Assembly: GCA_003990745.1 (NCBI GenBank)
Contig: RBNI01000021.1
Location: 1-57,594, forward strand
DNA length: 57,594 nucleotides
Reading direction: 5' to 3'
DNA from: Jimgerdemannia flammicorona
Taxonomy: Eukaryota; Mucoromycota; Endogonomycetes; Endogonales; Endogonaceae
Shown here: positions 10,981-25,248 of the stretch, piece after piece
Position numbering within the stretch: position 1 is the stretch's first letter
How the letters are laid out: the number at the start of each line of letters is the position of its first letter
Program-made: the position numbers and the translations under genes
Notes under the pieces: generated by a model
Seen by the model: only the letters and a program-made list of their open reading frames with translations
Database searches by the model: none
What the model was told of the DNA's origin: nothing

Positions 10981-13059
10981 ATGTCCCAGCCAGCCTCCTC
11001 GCCAGCTCACTCCCAGTGGTACTTCAAGAAGGACGACTTGCTTCGCACCCCTTCCGCCTTACAACACAACATCCCTTTCGAAAACGAGAAATTGGACAGG
11101 GCAAAGGGCTGCACCTTCATCCTCACAGTCGGCATGGCACTCAAACTGTCCGTATCCACACCCTCCCACGCTCACTACACTGCCGCCTGCATTCACTTTT
11201 CAGGTTCTTCACTATAACTGACTGTTTAATCTTCCTTCATCGCCCTCCATTCCCAGTCCGCAGATTACCTTGGCGACAGCAACTGTATTCTTGCACAGGT
11301 TCTACATGCGCAGGTCATTGAAGGACTTTAATTATTATGTAAGTTAGCATTTAGGATCTGTTCTGTTGTTGCAATAGCCTTTCCATAATACGCACAAAGG
11401 GCAAGATGGGAGCATTGCATACTTGCTAGAATCTTCCCCAACCCAAGGGCATCAGAATGGTTTAATTGGGTTCGGTTTGCCTGACGAGCGGGGGGAGGGA
11501 CACCATTATTGTATTGCTTCGTGCGTCAGAGTGGAACTGGGAGATACTGGGTAGATGTATTCTACGGTCTTGACCCCTTATATTTCACGAACCCATCAAT
11601 ACATATCAGATCCGGGGCCTCTCGACCCTTACGTTTGCTGACGGCGCATTCTTTGAATTTGTCACAATTATTGCAGGAAATTGGTGCGACATGTATCTTC
11701 TTGGCCACTAAGGTTGAAGAAACGGGTAGGAAAATGCGCGACATTGTGCAAACGGTAGCACAGAAGGCGAGTAAAAAGGATAATGTGGTATACGACGAAG
11801 GATCTAGGGTGCGTCATCAATCTCCATTTTCTTGTGACTTTTTCCGCGTATGCTGCCTGTTAAACGTGGGCTGTTCAGATGATTTTTGAGCACCTTGAAC
11901 CTCACAATTTCATCCACTTTTCTCTCTCTCCCCCTTTTTTTTTTTTTTTTTTTTCTCCAGGAATACACTAAATGGCGGGACATAATGCTGTACCTCGAGG
12001 AGGTCCTGTTAGAAGCCATTTGCTTCGACCTGACAATCGAACATCCGTACAGTATCTTGTTGAAGCATGTCGCGAAGATAAACGGTCAGTACTATCTAAG
12101 GTAGCAGACCTGGCCTATACGCGCGTCTCGCGCCTTGATTCGTCATATTTCGACACTGGTACACATTCGGTTTCTAATTATCGTATTCCCGGCTTTGCTT
12201 TGGCAGGTTCCAAAAAATTGGCGCAAACGGCTTGGGCATTCATCAACGACAGGTTTATAACCAACTTTCATTGAACATCTGTCACCTACTATTTATAGTT
12301 TGTTGAACCACGGTTTTTCGTTTCATGTTGTTCAAATGATTGATTTTGTCGTCGTTACATGACGTTATCAGCTTGCGAACTCCGCTTTGTGTTATCTATC
12401 GCCCACAAGTCATCTCGGCCGCGGCGCTTCTCCTTGCTGCAAAGTTGACGAATCAGGAGTTAATAGGCACTGACTCCGATACAGACATGGGTGGCAATGA
12501 GAGGAGCACTGTTGGTGATGGTAATTGGTTGACCCATTTGGACCCGTCAATATCAATACATGATATTGAAGGTGTGTAGAGTACACAAGTTGCGACAATG
12601 AAATATGTTTGTAGACCATTTGATTTGCGTTCAAACTGTACTGTGTGAATTATACGGCGTATGTTACAGAAGTTGCAAATGAAATCCTGGATCAGTACAA
12701 TTCGATGCCTCAGGGCGGAAAGACCATCACTGCACCAGCGAAGGTAAGTTCTAAATTGTTCCTGCGTACAAACACACCCAGCCTTCCTCGAGTGATCGGT
12801 AAAAATTGTCGCCAATCTTTATTCATGCGCTCCCGTGTGTGATTTTTGCCGCGAATGCTCCATTGCGTTGATTCACCAGCCGTCTAGCGAATATCGCCCC
12901 AATACACCCAACCCGACGAGTCCGATTACACAGCTTAATACACCAAGCTATTACTCTGACGGCGGCGCCGGGACGACGGTGACCGTGGCGAATGGTAATG
13001 GGCATGGCTTTGGTCATTCGACACAAGGAGTTAAGACGGAGGCGATCAAGATGGAATAA
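10981..13059 (+). CDS. cyclin T/K family protein (P-TEFb-type CDK9 partner)
   Basis: Regulatory cyclin that partners a CDK9/Ctk1-type kinase, which phosphorylates the RNA polymerase II C-terminal domain during elongation in the nucleus. Exons: 10981-11151, 11264-11338, 11677-11808, 11961-12084, 12207-12252, 12372-12571, 12670-12743, 12880-13059; total 1002 nt, 333 aa, no stops. Family signatures: SQWYFKKDDLLRTPS near the N-terminus, HRFYMRRSLKDFNYY, then ATCIFLATKVEE, which is the core of the first cyclin box. The second box begins at KLAQTAWAFINDS and runs through VISAAALLLAAKL. The Ser/Thr/Pro- and Gly-rich C-terminus is short. Intron 2 is 338 bp, long for this window, and intron 3 ends in a poly-T tract before CAG. 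It resembles fission-yeast Pch1 and animal cyclin T/K more than cyclin C; the exact orthologue is not settled here. Confidence 0.88.
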
Positions 13060-13913
13060 TGGTAGGGCTGTGTCACTGGATACCGGTGCTGACACAGCGG
13101 CTTAGGGATCGCAAGTTCTCCATTTTGGTGATGCTTACCAATTTTTTTTTTTTTTTTTGGTTACAAGTGGTCGGTGGTCGCGGCAGGGTGGCATGGATGC
13201 GTGATTTGCTGGATTTTTTGAGCTGTTTGTCCCCGCTTTGCCCACCACTTTTATTGCTTTATCCGAATTACTCCATTCACCGAATTTCCCGGACATTTAC
13301 ACCACCCTCTTCGCATACATTTCACACAACACGTACAATCCATCCACACGCATTATATATACATAGCCTTTTCGCTTATTGTCGGTTTGTAAGTTTTACC
13401 TCCTTTATTTGCTTCGCCCATTTTAGATAGACTCCACAACCTCCGATATCGTGGCGGGAAGAAGTGACTGGCTTGGAAAAGGGGACACTCATCTTATAAC
13501 TCTAGCCTACCGTCTTATCTGCTTCTTTACTCGAAACGAATGAACGTGTTGGCTGCACTTCTTTCCCAATTTTCTGCACGCCAGTGGAGTTGCCTTGTAC
13601 AAATTGTATCATTATCTTTCGCGTCTGTTCCTTATAATTTTTTTTTTTTTTTGTTTTTTGTTTTTTGTTTTTTGTTTTTGTTTTCTTGCTCTTTCATGGA
13701 ATATTGCATTCCTATTACCTGTCTTTCCTTCTTGGAATCACTGAGTTGTACATTGATAGCGTGGCGAGGGGAAAGGGGAATTCGGGATGTCGATGATTAT
13801 TATCGAGCAGATGCCCCTTTTCCATAGTAGCACAAACATCACGTGGCCGTATCGAATGTTAATGAAATACTGAAATACTAGAAACATTTCTCAATTCTCT
13901 GCGGACAAAAAAC
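13060..13913. other. intergenic: cyclin 3' flank and kynurenine monooxygenase promoter
   Basis: Holds T-rich tracts (13141-13158) and a TTTTTTG-type microsatellite around 13638-13680, plus an ACGTG core near 13840. Frames here are low-complexity and look non-coding. No RNA gene seen. Confidence 0.6.
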
Positions 13914-15967
<2,054 letters not shown>

Positions 15968-16166
15968 TGTAATTACAGATACATAGAATACTTCATTCGC
16001 AGTAGGGCAATTAAAGAAACCCCCCGAATATTCGTGAGAGGGGAATGTATTTTTTTGGTTTTATTATGACTCGCCTTTGGCAGCATATCAATCATATCAA
16101 TGCAACCGGCTCGTCATCATTTGTACCAATTACCAACACGTACAAATACCATACAAACCTTACACA

Positions 16167-16677
16167 TCACCACACTCTGCATTCTTTGATCATCTCCATT
16201 AATTGTTCAAACACGCGCTTTCGCGCAAGGTTGTCGTCACCAAGGTCCTTGAGTGCGATACCCAAGAGCACGGGTCGCTTCTCGCTTGGGTTCATAGCAG
16301 CAATGGTTTGTGAGATATGCGAGGCATACAAGAGATGACCTCCGCTCTGTGTGGTGGTCGAGGAGCCAAGGAGGAAGTGGGTGGTTGTGGGGACGGTCGA
16401 GGGCGTGGAAGAGAACTGTGAAGTAGTGTCTAGTGTTGTATGGAGCTGAGTGAAGGAAGGGTTTACGAAGGTGTGGGAGGCGCGGATTAGACAGAGGGGA
16501 GTACGATTGGGGAAGTTCGAACCGCTCGAGACTCACCAGGCTTCCGATTTTGCGATACTGAGTCGCGACGACGAGAATCCTGTCGGCAAAGGCGGAGACG
16601 AGGACGTCGGTGTGCACGCCGTCGATAGAACGGGCGAGCTGGCGGTTCTGGACGGGAAAGGACGCGACATCGGCCAT
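16167..16677 (-). CDS. proteasome assembly chaperone 3-like protein
   Basis: Two exons (complement): 16537-16677 and 16167-16445; 420 nt, 139 aa, the usual size for the PAC3/PSMG3 group. The N-terminus has the family pattern of a Gln/Arg stretch, then THTDVLVSAF-like strands (here HTDVLVSAFADRILVVATQ) and a KIGSL turn. Exon 2 has a Ser/Thr/Pro-rich loop, then HFLLGS, SGGHLLYASHI and VLLGIALKD, matching the conserved strands and helix, and a C-terminal helix. PAC3 with PAC4 helps assemble the alpha ring of the 20S proteasome. The family is short and divergent, so the call rests on pattern and length. The exon 1 donor lies right after KIGSL; unspliced reading continues 100 more codons but loses all similarity. 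Confidence 0.72.
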
Positions 16678-16789
16678 TGTGGTGTGCGTACGAGACTTTG
16701 TCACTATTTCTTGGTGTTTGAAATTCTGTCCACTAAGAAACTTTAGGTTTTTTTAATAATAATAAGTATAATCAGACAAAGTGAACAGT

Positions 16790-16799
16790 GTGACGTCAC
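16790..16799. promoter_or_regulatory. CRE/ATF-type palindrome GTGACGTCAC upstream of the PAC3-like gene
   Basis: Same decamer as at 10874 and 25010, about 115 bp upstream of the ATG at 16677. It is preceded by ACAAAGTGAACA at 16776-16787, which recurs in inverted form next to the copy at 25010. Confidence 0.45.
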
Positions 16800-19700
16800 G
16801 CATGATGGCTTGGCGAGTATGTTTTTTTTTTTTTTCGCGTTGCGTTCAATGCTTCTTTCTCTCCCCTGTTTCACTCAGTAATGGATACTTTTGATCAGTC
16901 AGACACGAACTCAACGCCTATCGGATGGATTGAGTCGGACACTGATAGACAACATTGGCCATTACTAGCCAACACTGCCTGTTCACGCCCAACTGGTGCT
17001 CTTAAGGACAGTCCCACCCAACAAAGCCTGGCAAACTCACAGGCGCGCATTGCCCCCCCCCACCCTGGTGCTGTTGCCATTGTCGTCGCAGCTATGTTTT
17101 CTGTTAGATCTCTAATATATATGTAATGTAGAAAAATAAAGGCATCATTAGATTCAATCTTACAAAAAGCCATCCAAAACCTCCTTACATTATTAATTTG
17201 TCAAATGTGAATATCTTACCTTCTATGCAACCATTCAATAAAGCCCAAAGAAAGATCCTGTATGTGCCATTGATATCTCTATCAATATTCAAGCCACACC
17301 CATGATAATGGAATACCTTCTTTCTACCCAGCTTATGATTAATCCACTTACATCAATTATAAGTCTTATTTATATATATCTTTAAGATTATGTATACTTG
17401 TTTGTCATACTTTTCAGTCTTTGACAAAAACCTCTCTCTGAACCTTCTATGTGACTATGTCATCATCAAATGGACTGTCCTACTGGTGATCTTTTGATGG
17501 TATCTTATAGCTATCTGACTGTTGTTGAAAGGAGAAATAATAATAATATTAAAGGTATAGATAAGCTAGAGCATAGTCTTATAGTGACACTTATTGATAA
17601 AATTGTGGATCTGCTGCTGCATACAAGTCTGGGCATAGCACATAGAATTGTGCTTTCAAGTGAGAGCTTTAGTAGTTTGAAAGATGAGATTATTGAGAGT
17701 AAGATAAAGATAAACAAGTCTTTGTATATTCTTTATATCTACATATCTTACTATAACTATGAATGAGAGAATACTATATTAGGAATATATAAACACCCAG
17801 AGTCCACTGTTATGTTAGGATGCTGGTCTCAGGAAATATAGTCAATTTACATAAAGCTCATAATTACATTACTAATTTATGTAATCTCGAGTATATCATT
17901 TCCTCTATTTTGATTATTTATATTAAAACTAGTATAATATAATACAAAATTGTATATAGAAACTTTAAAAAGTCATATAAGATATATATATAAAATTATG
18001 TAGAAAAGTATTCATATTAATGCTACTGATATATAAATTGAATATTGAAGGAGTTTTTTCATTTAGATCTATTTATTTAACTTGGTCAAGAAGAATAATA
18101 ATATATAATTCTGAGTATATATAATTTATTTGTCTATTTTTCCAAGCTTATCTATAATATATTATAGAAAATATATATAATTCAGCTATCAGAGCTTACA
18201 AAAACAATAGATTGAATCTGATTGATAATGGAAACTTGGGTTTTTATAACTATTGTATAACTTAGTTTACCTAATATAACTTATCTATCATCTCTCCATA
18301 TCTTAATCTTCATTACTCTTATCAAATCATATATATTATCCTTCTTTCTCACAAATACCAGACTCATCTTGACCTTTCTCTTATCCTTGCTATTACTGTT
18401 GATCTCTATGATACTATCAGTTTTCTGCTGCTCTTCAATCTTGCATCTGGCAGATAAAGACAGTATTGATCACAAGGATGTCCTCAGATAGTTCTTAAGC
18501 TGTAGAATTTAATATATCATCTTCTACATAAACCATAATAACCTTGGTGCCATTGAAGATAAAGATATATTCAAAGAGATTATAGGTAAAGTAATAAAGT
18601 TAGTTATAGTAGACAACTATGATCTATCAAGTTGAAAGAGATATGAGTATTATATTTACATAGGTATATAAGTGGTAGAAGATAAGTATTATCTCTATTA
18701 GCAACTCTTAATATAAGAGTTTTAGTAAGATTTTAAGGTTAGGTCTCTTGAAATTAATATTACTGGTAATATTAGTAATAATGTGATAAGATGGGTAGAG
18801 CTGCTAGAGGTGTTATTTTTGTTGTTTGAGGTCCTGCTACTGTTTTGAGCTTGAAACATATATATAGATACAGCCACAGGCTGATCCAAAGGTTAGATGG
18901 AGTGTAATTAAATGAAGGTTTGAGTGGAAGATATAGAAAGGACATCTTTAATAGCTTCAATTTTTCCTTGAGCATACTAGCAACAAAGTATCCTAGAGGA
19001 GACTCTGAGATATTTAGATACTTAATGGGCAGAAAGAAGTATTATTTTGGAATCTGCAATATAAGGAATAGATTGCATAATTATATCTACATATATCATA
19101 TACCTAACAGAACTTGGTCAGCTTGGCAGTTCTGCATAGTTCCATTATATAGTCTTTTTGTATAGATGTTTATATTATATCACATATATATATATTAGCC
19201 AAGAGAGCAGTATACAAAAGAATTTCAATGGCAAAAGTAGTAAGAGCCTGATACTGTTAACTAGTTATAGAGACTTTTCTGATGGACTCCATCTTAAGTC
19301 TGTATAAAGACTAGAGACAATATCTCTGTATCAAGAATGATATTCATTCACAGCCCCTGATGATCCACTTTGTTATTTCTAGATTTGAGTCTATTGTTAA
19401 TATTTATTTTATTATATAGCACTAAGCTTAGAGAGAAGAAGTGAAATTATTTTGAAGGAAAGTTGATGCTGAGAAAAGTCATATCAGAAAATGAGTTTTT
19501 GAAGGAGAAGTTTGAGCAGACTATTATATATATTCTTTGCTGATATTATATTAGGACATTGGTATCTAAAATCAGTATTAACTCTATTTATTGTTTATAT
19601 TTTGCAGATTCAGTTTGCTCTTGATTATAGTATTACAGAAAATGAAGTATATAAAGATCTGAACAAAATAAAACTAGATTCTCTATTGAATTCGAGTTCT

Positions 19701-22189
19701 GTTAGTACTAAAAGGAAGGATATGAATCTAAATATCTTACAAATTAAATGCATACAGACCACAAATATTAATAGAGAATTTGAAGGTATAACTAAGGATA
19801 ATGCCAGCAGTGATATAGTGAATAACTTTACAACTATAATAGTAGAGACTAACAAGGTACCAGGGCAGACTGATAGAGTAGTATAATTGATTATTATTAA
19901 GTATATATATATTCTAGATGAGAAAATATGATAAAATTTAATTTGATTGAACTCTTTGTTTATATAGGATTATATTTCTTACATTATCAATAAGATTGAT
20001 ATTACTACAAAGATGCTTGAGCAGAAAGATATAAATAATCACAAGTTAGTATTATTGATACATCTTTATATTTTGAGCCAGAAAGCATTTATTAGGCAAA
20101 TAATGCTACTATTCTAAACAGAGCTATCTTCTATAATATTCTGGACTTGAGCAAGGAGAGATAATGTAATTCTATTAGAAGTCAGTTTCTCTCAGCAGTC
20201 TGGGAGAAACTATAAAGAGGAGCATATATGAAGATAATCATATTAGATAATAAAGTCAAAGACTGATTGGTGACTCTGAATAACTAAGTAACTATATTTT
20301 ATTATTCATTTTCCATATATCTAGCCTCTATATACTAACTGTTAATACAATACAATAATAGAAGATTATTTAAAATATTAACCAAGAACTATATCAGCTT
20401 TCTATATATATCTTAAAAGTGACTCTGCCTTTTCAAAAAGATCTTTGATTTATCTATAGAGTTTATCAAAACTTGTAAGTAACTTCTATACATTTCTGAC
20501 TATATTTATAAGTACAAATATACTGAATATAAAAGTTATAGTACAGATCTCTGGGCTGAAGATCTGAACTTACTTTTGGATAAAGATATGAGTAAGATAA
20601 ACAAGTCATAGAAGTGATCTCACTAATGTTAAAGAATCTCTTCTATAGAGAGTATTACTTAAAATAGAATGAAACTAGTTTAGATAACTCTTCATTCTAG
20701 CACAAAAGTTGAATCCAGCACATACTAAAGAACTGATTAATGAATAGATACAATCCTCTTCTTCTTAGTCAGGAGTTGATTATATATGAAGTTAGCAGAC
20801 TATTGTATGAGAATAATCTTAAGCATTTTGATAAAGACAAAGTCAAAATACAGAAAAGACTTAAGGATATACTTAATATTATAGCCAAGAGAGCTGAATA
20901 TAGTGATGTGAATATCTTTAAAGAGTTGAAAGTATTTGAAATACAAGTATTTGGTGAGCTTGCTTAATAATTTAAGAAATATATTCTAATTAGATAAAAT
21001 TTTTGGAATCTTAGATTGAAAAGCCTGTATTTATATAATGGATATTTTGTATAAGCATATTTATTGATTTAGTCAGATCACAACTTTTCAGATCCTGCAG
21101 TCTCCTGCAGATCTACTATAGATGCCAACTACAATCCATATTCTCTTATTCTTAAAGATAAGATATTTAATATAAGTATAGAAATAATTATCTATTATTA
21201 GTATTTAACATAGAGTACATTAATCCAGGTATAGGCAGACTAAATAAGAAAGAATCTGAAAGCACTGTTCTGGTCATCAGTGTACTATTCACTTGAAGCA
21301 AACCAAATACTACCCTCTTTACCTAGAGAATATATCTCTAAGATATTGAGAATATCAGAGAAATCCAAAAAGGTTAAGTACCCTATACTTATATGAGAGT
21401 ATTTGTAGAAATTCATATATTTTAAAAAAGAAAGTAGAAGCTGCTTTTTATTCAGAGTCACTCACTTAACCTTGAATAATTTCAAGACTATCCAGAAAGG
21501 ATATAGATTATTGCAAGTAGATCTGTTAGTATATTGAATTATTATAGTTGCTTAAGTATAAATCTATATATTACTATTTTTTGGAGGACTATGTTATCTA
21601 AGAACTATAGAGTCTTTGAATTATTTAATATATTATATGTAAAAGAAGTACAAAACTGTAGCTCAATCTATAGAGAGCCTTGTATATATAAAATTGAAAT
21701 ATATGAAACTTATCTACATTAGATCCTAAAAACTACAATACTTTACATTCTCTTTTAAAGTAAGAGCAAGGCAAAAAGATTGTCTCATATATTTTTAAAC
21801 TAAAAAGCACAGACTATTAGACTGAGAAAATATAATTTATAAGAAAAAGTTAGAAAAAGAACATTAGTGGAATTATTTCAAGAACCAAGAAAAGAAAGCA
21901 TAAGAATTTACAGATTAATATAGAAATATTTTTATATACTACCAACTTTTATTTAATTTATTTGAAAAAAATAGACTAATGTTCATAATGTGTTTTCTTT
22001 AAGAGTAATTGCTGAATAACTGATACAAATCAATAGTAATTTATTTTTGAAGAGCTTCTATAGTGAATTCAAATATAAATTAGATTCATATAAGTAGGTA
22101 TTTTTTATATAAAAACTACTCTACTATAGTAGAAAATTTAACAAAACCAGACAAACTGTATATAAAATATATTATATAGTAAATAATAA
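16800..22189. other. intergenic flank, then a long AT-rich decayed transposon block
   Basis: 16800-17130 has ordinary base composition and holds no gene I can support. From about 17130 the sequence is very AT-rich with TA-dense stops. Longer open stretches on the + strand survive at 17470-17766, 18920-19165, 19512-19886 and 20740-20967 and may be shreds of one or more decayed ORFs. I recognise none. A reading around 18.79-19.16 kb (KMGRAARGVIFVV onward) looks protein-like, but I cannot place it. Confidence 0.5.
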
Positions 22190-24950
22190 AAATATAAATA
22201 AATATAAGAAAACTCTCTATTTTTTAGAACTAGAGTATAGTTGTGGTTGCTCCTTTAAGGTATCTAAAGATGAGTTTGCTAAATTATAGAAAGCCTTTCA
22301 AGCTCTAACTAAAATTAAATAAGATATCTTTTTGATAGTATAGCTCAAGTTCATGGATGAAGGAATAATCAATATTAGTTGATATTTTAAGAATAGGACT
22401 CAAGTCAATAAGAGAACTATTTATTACTAGAATTATAATATACCTCTTTATTAGAAAACCTATACTATACTTGATATTGGCTATAATTATTTTGAAAATA
22501 TTAGAAATTATTTGCTAAATAATGTCTTTTTATTATAGCTCTATAGTAATATAAAAAGAATGCCTCAGTAAAAAACTAAGATAGTGATTGATATAAATAT
22601 AGCTACTATAGTAAAGAATTTTCTCTTGAATTATACCAAAGTATATAGATTATCTAGTTTAGTTAGAAACATTAATCATATAACTCAATTAATTATCTTT
22701 TTACCAGTAAAATAAACTATAAGTTTATTTATCATGACTTTCTAGCTGGTTCAGAAGAGAATAGTTCTTTACATACTCTTAAATATGATACTTTTTTTTA
22801 CAAATTATAACATTAGCTAACTCTATAAATCCAAATCATGAGTCTCTGAACTGATTTATATAATACTTATTAATACTTATAAAATGACTTATAATTTAAA
22901 GCTTGCAAAGAGAAAAAGGTCCAAGATTTATTAAAAAGATATAAAGAGCATCTTATCAAAACCAAATTAGAATAAAATTATTATAACAAAAATACTAAGT
23001 TGGCAAAAGAATAAAGAAAACTTATTAATTAATATTCACTGATAAATATTAAGGCTCAGTATTGTAGTATTAATGCTACTATATATTAAAGTTATAACTG
23101 AGCTCAAAATGTCTATATATTTTATTCAGATCAATAAATTGATAAGATATATTATCTTAGTATCTATAAGATATACTTATTTGATATCCAAAATAAAGTA
23201 ATCTATGAGCAAATTAATTATATTTTTGATAAGAATAAACTTTTTAGAAAAGGTCTGAATAGTACTCTTAGCCTAGTCTTTAATGAAATTAAGTAATTAA
23301 ACTAAGGTAAAAAGTACTTAAAAATCACTTACATATAATAATACAGATAGATAAAATAAAAATAATACTACTCTTTGATTTTATCTGTACTTAGTAATTT
23401 AAAAATATTAAACTCAACTTCATAGTTCTGGACCATACTAAATTCAAATATGATAGTAGTTTTGGTCTGATTAAAAGACTTTATTGTAAAACCATAGTAA
23501 ATTATATAGATCATATCATAGATATAGTAAAAAGATCTAGTATTATTAGACTAAATTAAGATCAGTATTATAATAATAATAAAGAGTCTCAATATTTTGA
23601 TATCTTGAGTAGTTTAGAGATTTACTTTAAGAAATTGAATGGTATGTAAAAGTTTCAATATTTTCTTTTTACTCATTATTATTCTAGTATGATCAAAACT
23701 CAAGAAATTACAAATAATCCATTTTAAGAATTCAAACTATTAAAAAGTAGTAAATCTGAGACTTTAAAAATTAGAGAAAAAATCAAGATCTTGTTATTTC
23801 TAATACTAGTATCTCTTTCTATAGAATTGAAATATCAGAAATATCTTTACCATAATATCTACCCCTTTGTCTGAGATAAATTCAAAGATATTACTTATCT
23901 AAAACCAATTTAATCTATATTCTTAATAAATAAAATTATTTATATTACCAAAACTCTAGAAATATAAATAATTAGAACAAAATTTATTCTCTTTTATACT
24001 TTCATCAAAGAATAAGTTAAACTCAAAGAGAGACTATTAAAAGTAATTTATAATTAGAATAATTGTTTGCAATCATTAAAACTAGTAATAATTTATAGAT
24101 TTTCAAAAACTACTATTTACTTTGACTTATTTTTTAATATATTTTGAAAGAATACAATTATAGAATCATCTACAAGTAGTAGGAGAAAGGTAAAAGATAT
24201 TTTGATTTCTTTGAATAAAGAAAATAAAAGAGAAAATATTTCCTAAAAACTTAAAAAGATTAAAAAAAATAATAAAAAGTGATATTGATATTAAATGAAG
24301 TAAATTTTATAAATATTTATAAAGTTGAAGAAAGATTTAAAATTTCTCTAGTATAATTGCTAAAGATTTATTATAAGCTTTAAAGAAATATTTGATTAGT
24401 AATTTATTAGTTATAAGTTCATATTTATAATTAAAAGATAAAGAAGATATTTTAAAAAATAAACTAGATAATGAAGAAAAAATTGAAAAATTTCAAAAAA
24501 CTTTTGGTAAATTTCCTCAAGTTAGATTTGAATTAACTGAAATAACAAAGTATGAAAAAGAAAAATAAGGTCCTGATTAATGAGAAAAAATAACTGAACT
24601 TTATTCTAATTTTGATATTTTTATTAATAATAAAAAAAGTATAATTAAACAAACAAATGAGAAATTTTCTAGTAAAGATGATAAGAATTATGTTTTACCT
24701 GATTATAATATTAATAGAAGCCTCCAAGCCCCTAATATTTACTTTTTTTTTTTAGCCCCTAATATTTACCACCTCAAAACTACTGTTTTCAATCTCAAAG
24801 ATCAAGATTTTGTCCAAGCTATGACAGAATATTGAGCAAAATAAGAAGAGAAAGAAGCAAAAAAACAAGCTAAACTTGCTCGTCACAATGAGCAAATAAG
24901 AAGACAAAATCGTGACAAAGCTGATGCTGTTTATAGTCTGCTTTTTCTGA
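22190..24950 (+). pseudogene. RIP-degraded transposase-like protein with a Q-N-K-N-N / H-T-K-F motif pair
   Basis: Read on the + strand through many stops and a few frame changes, fragments line up in order: CGCSFKVSKDEFAKL (from about 22248), NYTKVYRLSSLVRNI (about 22636), HTLKYDTF (about 22780), AQYCSINATIY (about 23048), QNVYIFYSDQ, RKGLNSTLSLVFNEIK (about 23250), a Q-N-K-N-N-T-T-L-like stretch (about 23350), and HTKFKYDSSFGLIKRLYCKT (about 23432). From memory, this order matches a widespread family of transposase-like proteins annotated as DUF7869-type, whose hallmarks are CDNxxGQNKNN and GHTKFxxDxxFGxIK. At HTKF the upstream residues read V-L-D where the family has V-P-G, each explained by one C-to-T or G-to-A change. 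A basic helix (AKKQAKLARHNEQIRRQNRD, about 24856-24915) may be its C-terminus. The family name needs a search. Confidence 0.5.
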
Positions 24951-25009
24951 TCTCTTTTTTTATTATTAAAAAGTTACAAAAAAAAATAAAATCGAGCCTT
25001 AATGCTTGA

Positions 25010-25019
25010 GTGACGTCAC
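25010..25019. promoter_or_regulatory. CRE/ATF-type palindrome GTGACGTCAC upstream of the checkpoint kinase
   Basis: Third copy of the decamer, 230 bp upstream of the kinase ATG, at the boundary between the AT-rich block and host-type sequence. It is followed at 25020-25032 by ATGCTCACTTTGT. Confidence 0.45.
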
Positions 25020-25020
25020 A

Positions 25021-25070
25021 TGCTCACTTTGTTGCAGCACGCCCCATATTATAACTACTATAGGCAAGCT
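25021..25070 (+). repeat. short dispersed repeat, copy 1 (second copy at 29603-29665)
   Basis: Shares TGCTCACTTTGT, then a GTTGC[AG]GCA[CT]GCC[CT]CAT core and a trailing CTATAGGCAAG/CTATAACGGACAAG, with 29603-29665 in the same orientation. The second copy carries about 9 extra bases after TTTGT. Both copies lie at the border between an AT-rich block and a host gene promoter. Confidence 0.45.
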
Positions 25071-25248
25071 TCTGAGTGAAATATTATAAGAATAAGATAA
25101 AACTTATAATTCTACTTAAGCAAAACAAAATGATAGCAATAATAATGTTCGGAAAGATGATTGGCTACCATGTTAGTCGATCTAAGTCACCAAAGTTTTG
25201 TTACCTTTGTTGCTGGCCAGCCAGCCTAAAGTCACTGAGCTCGCAAAA

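Noticed and set aside
16881..17126. 81-codon frame in normal-GC sequence near the PAC3-like promoter
   Set aside because: No domain, no convincing codon bias and no splice-linked neighbour; not enough to call a gene.
25198..25248. Upstream in-frame start of the kinase at 25198
   Set aside because: That codon is TTG; the first ATG in frame is at 25249.
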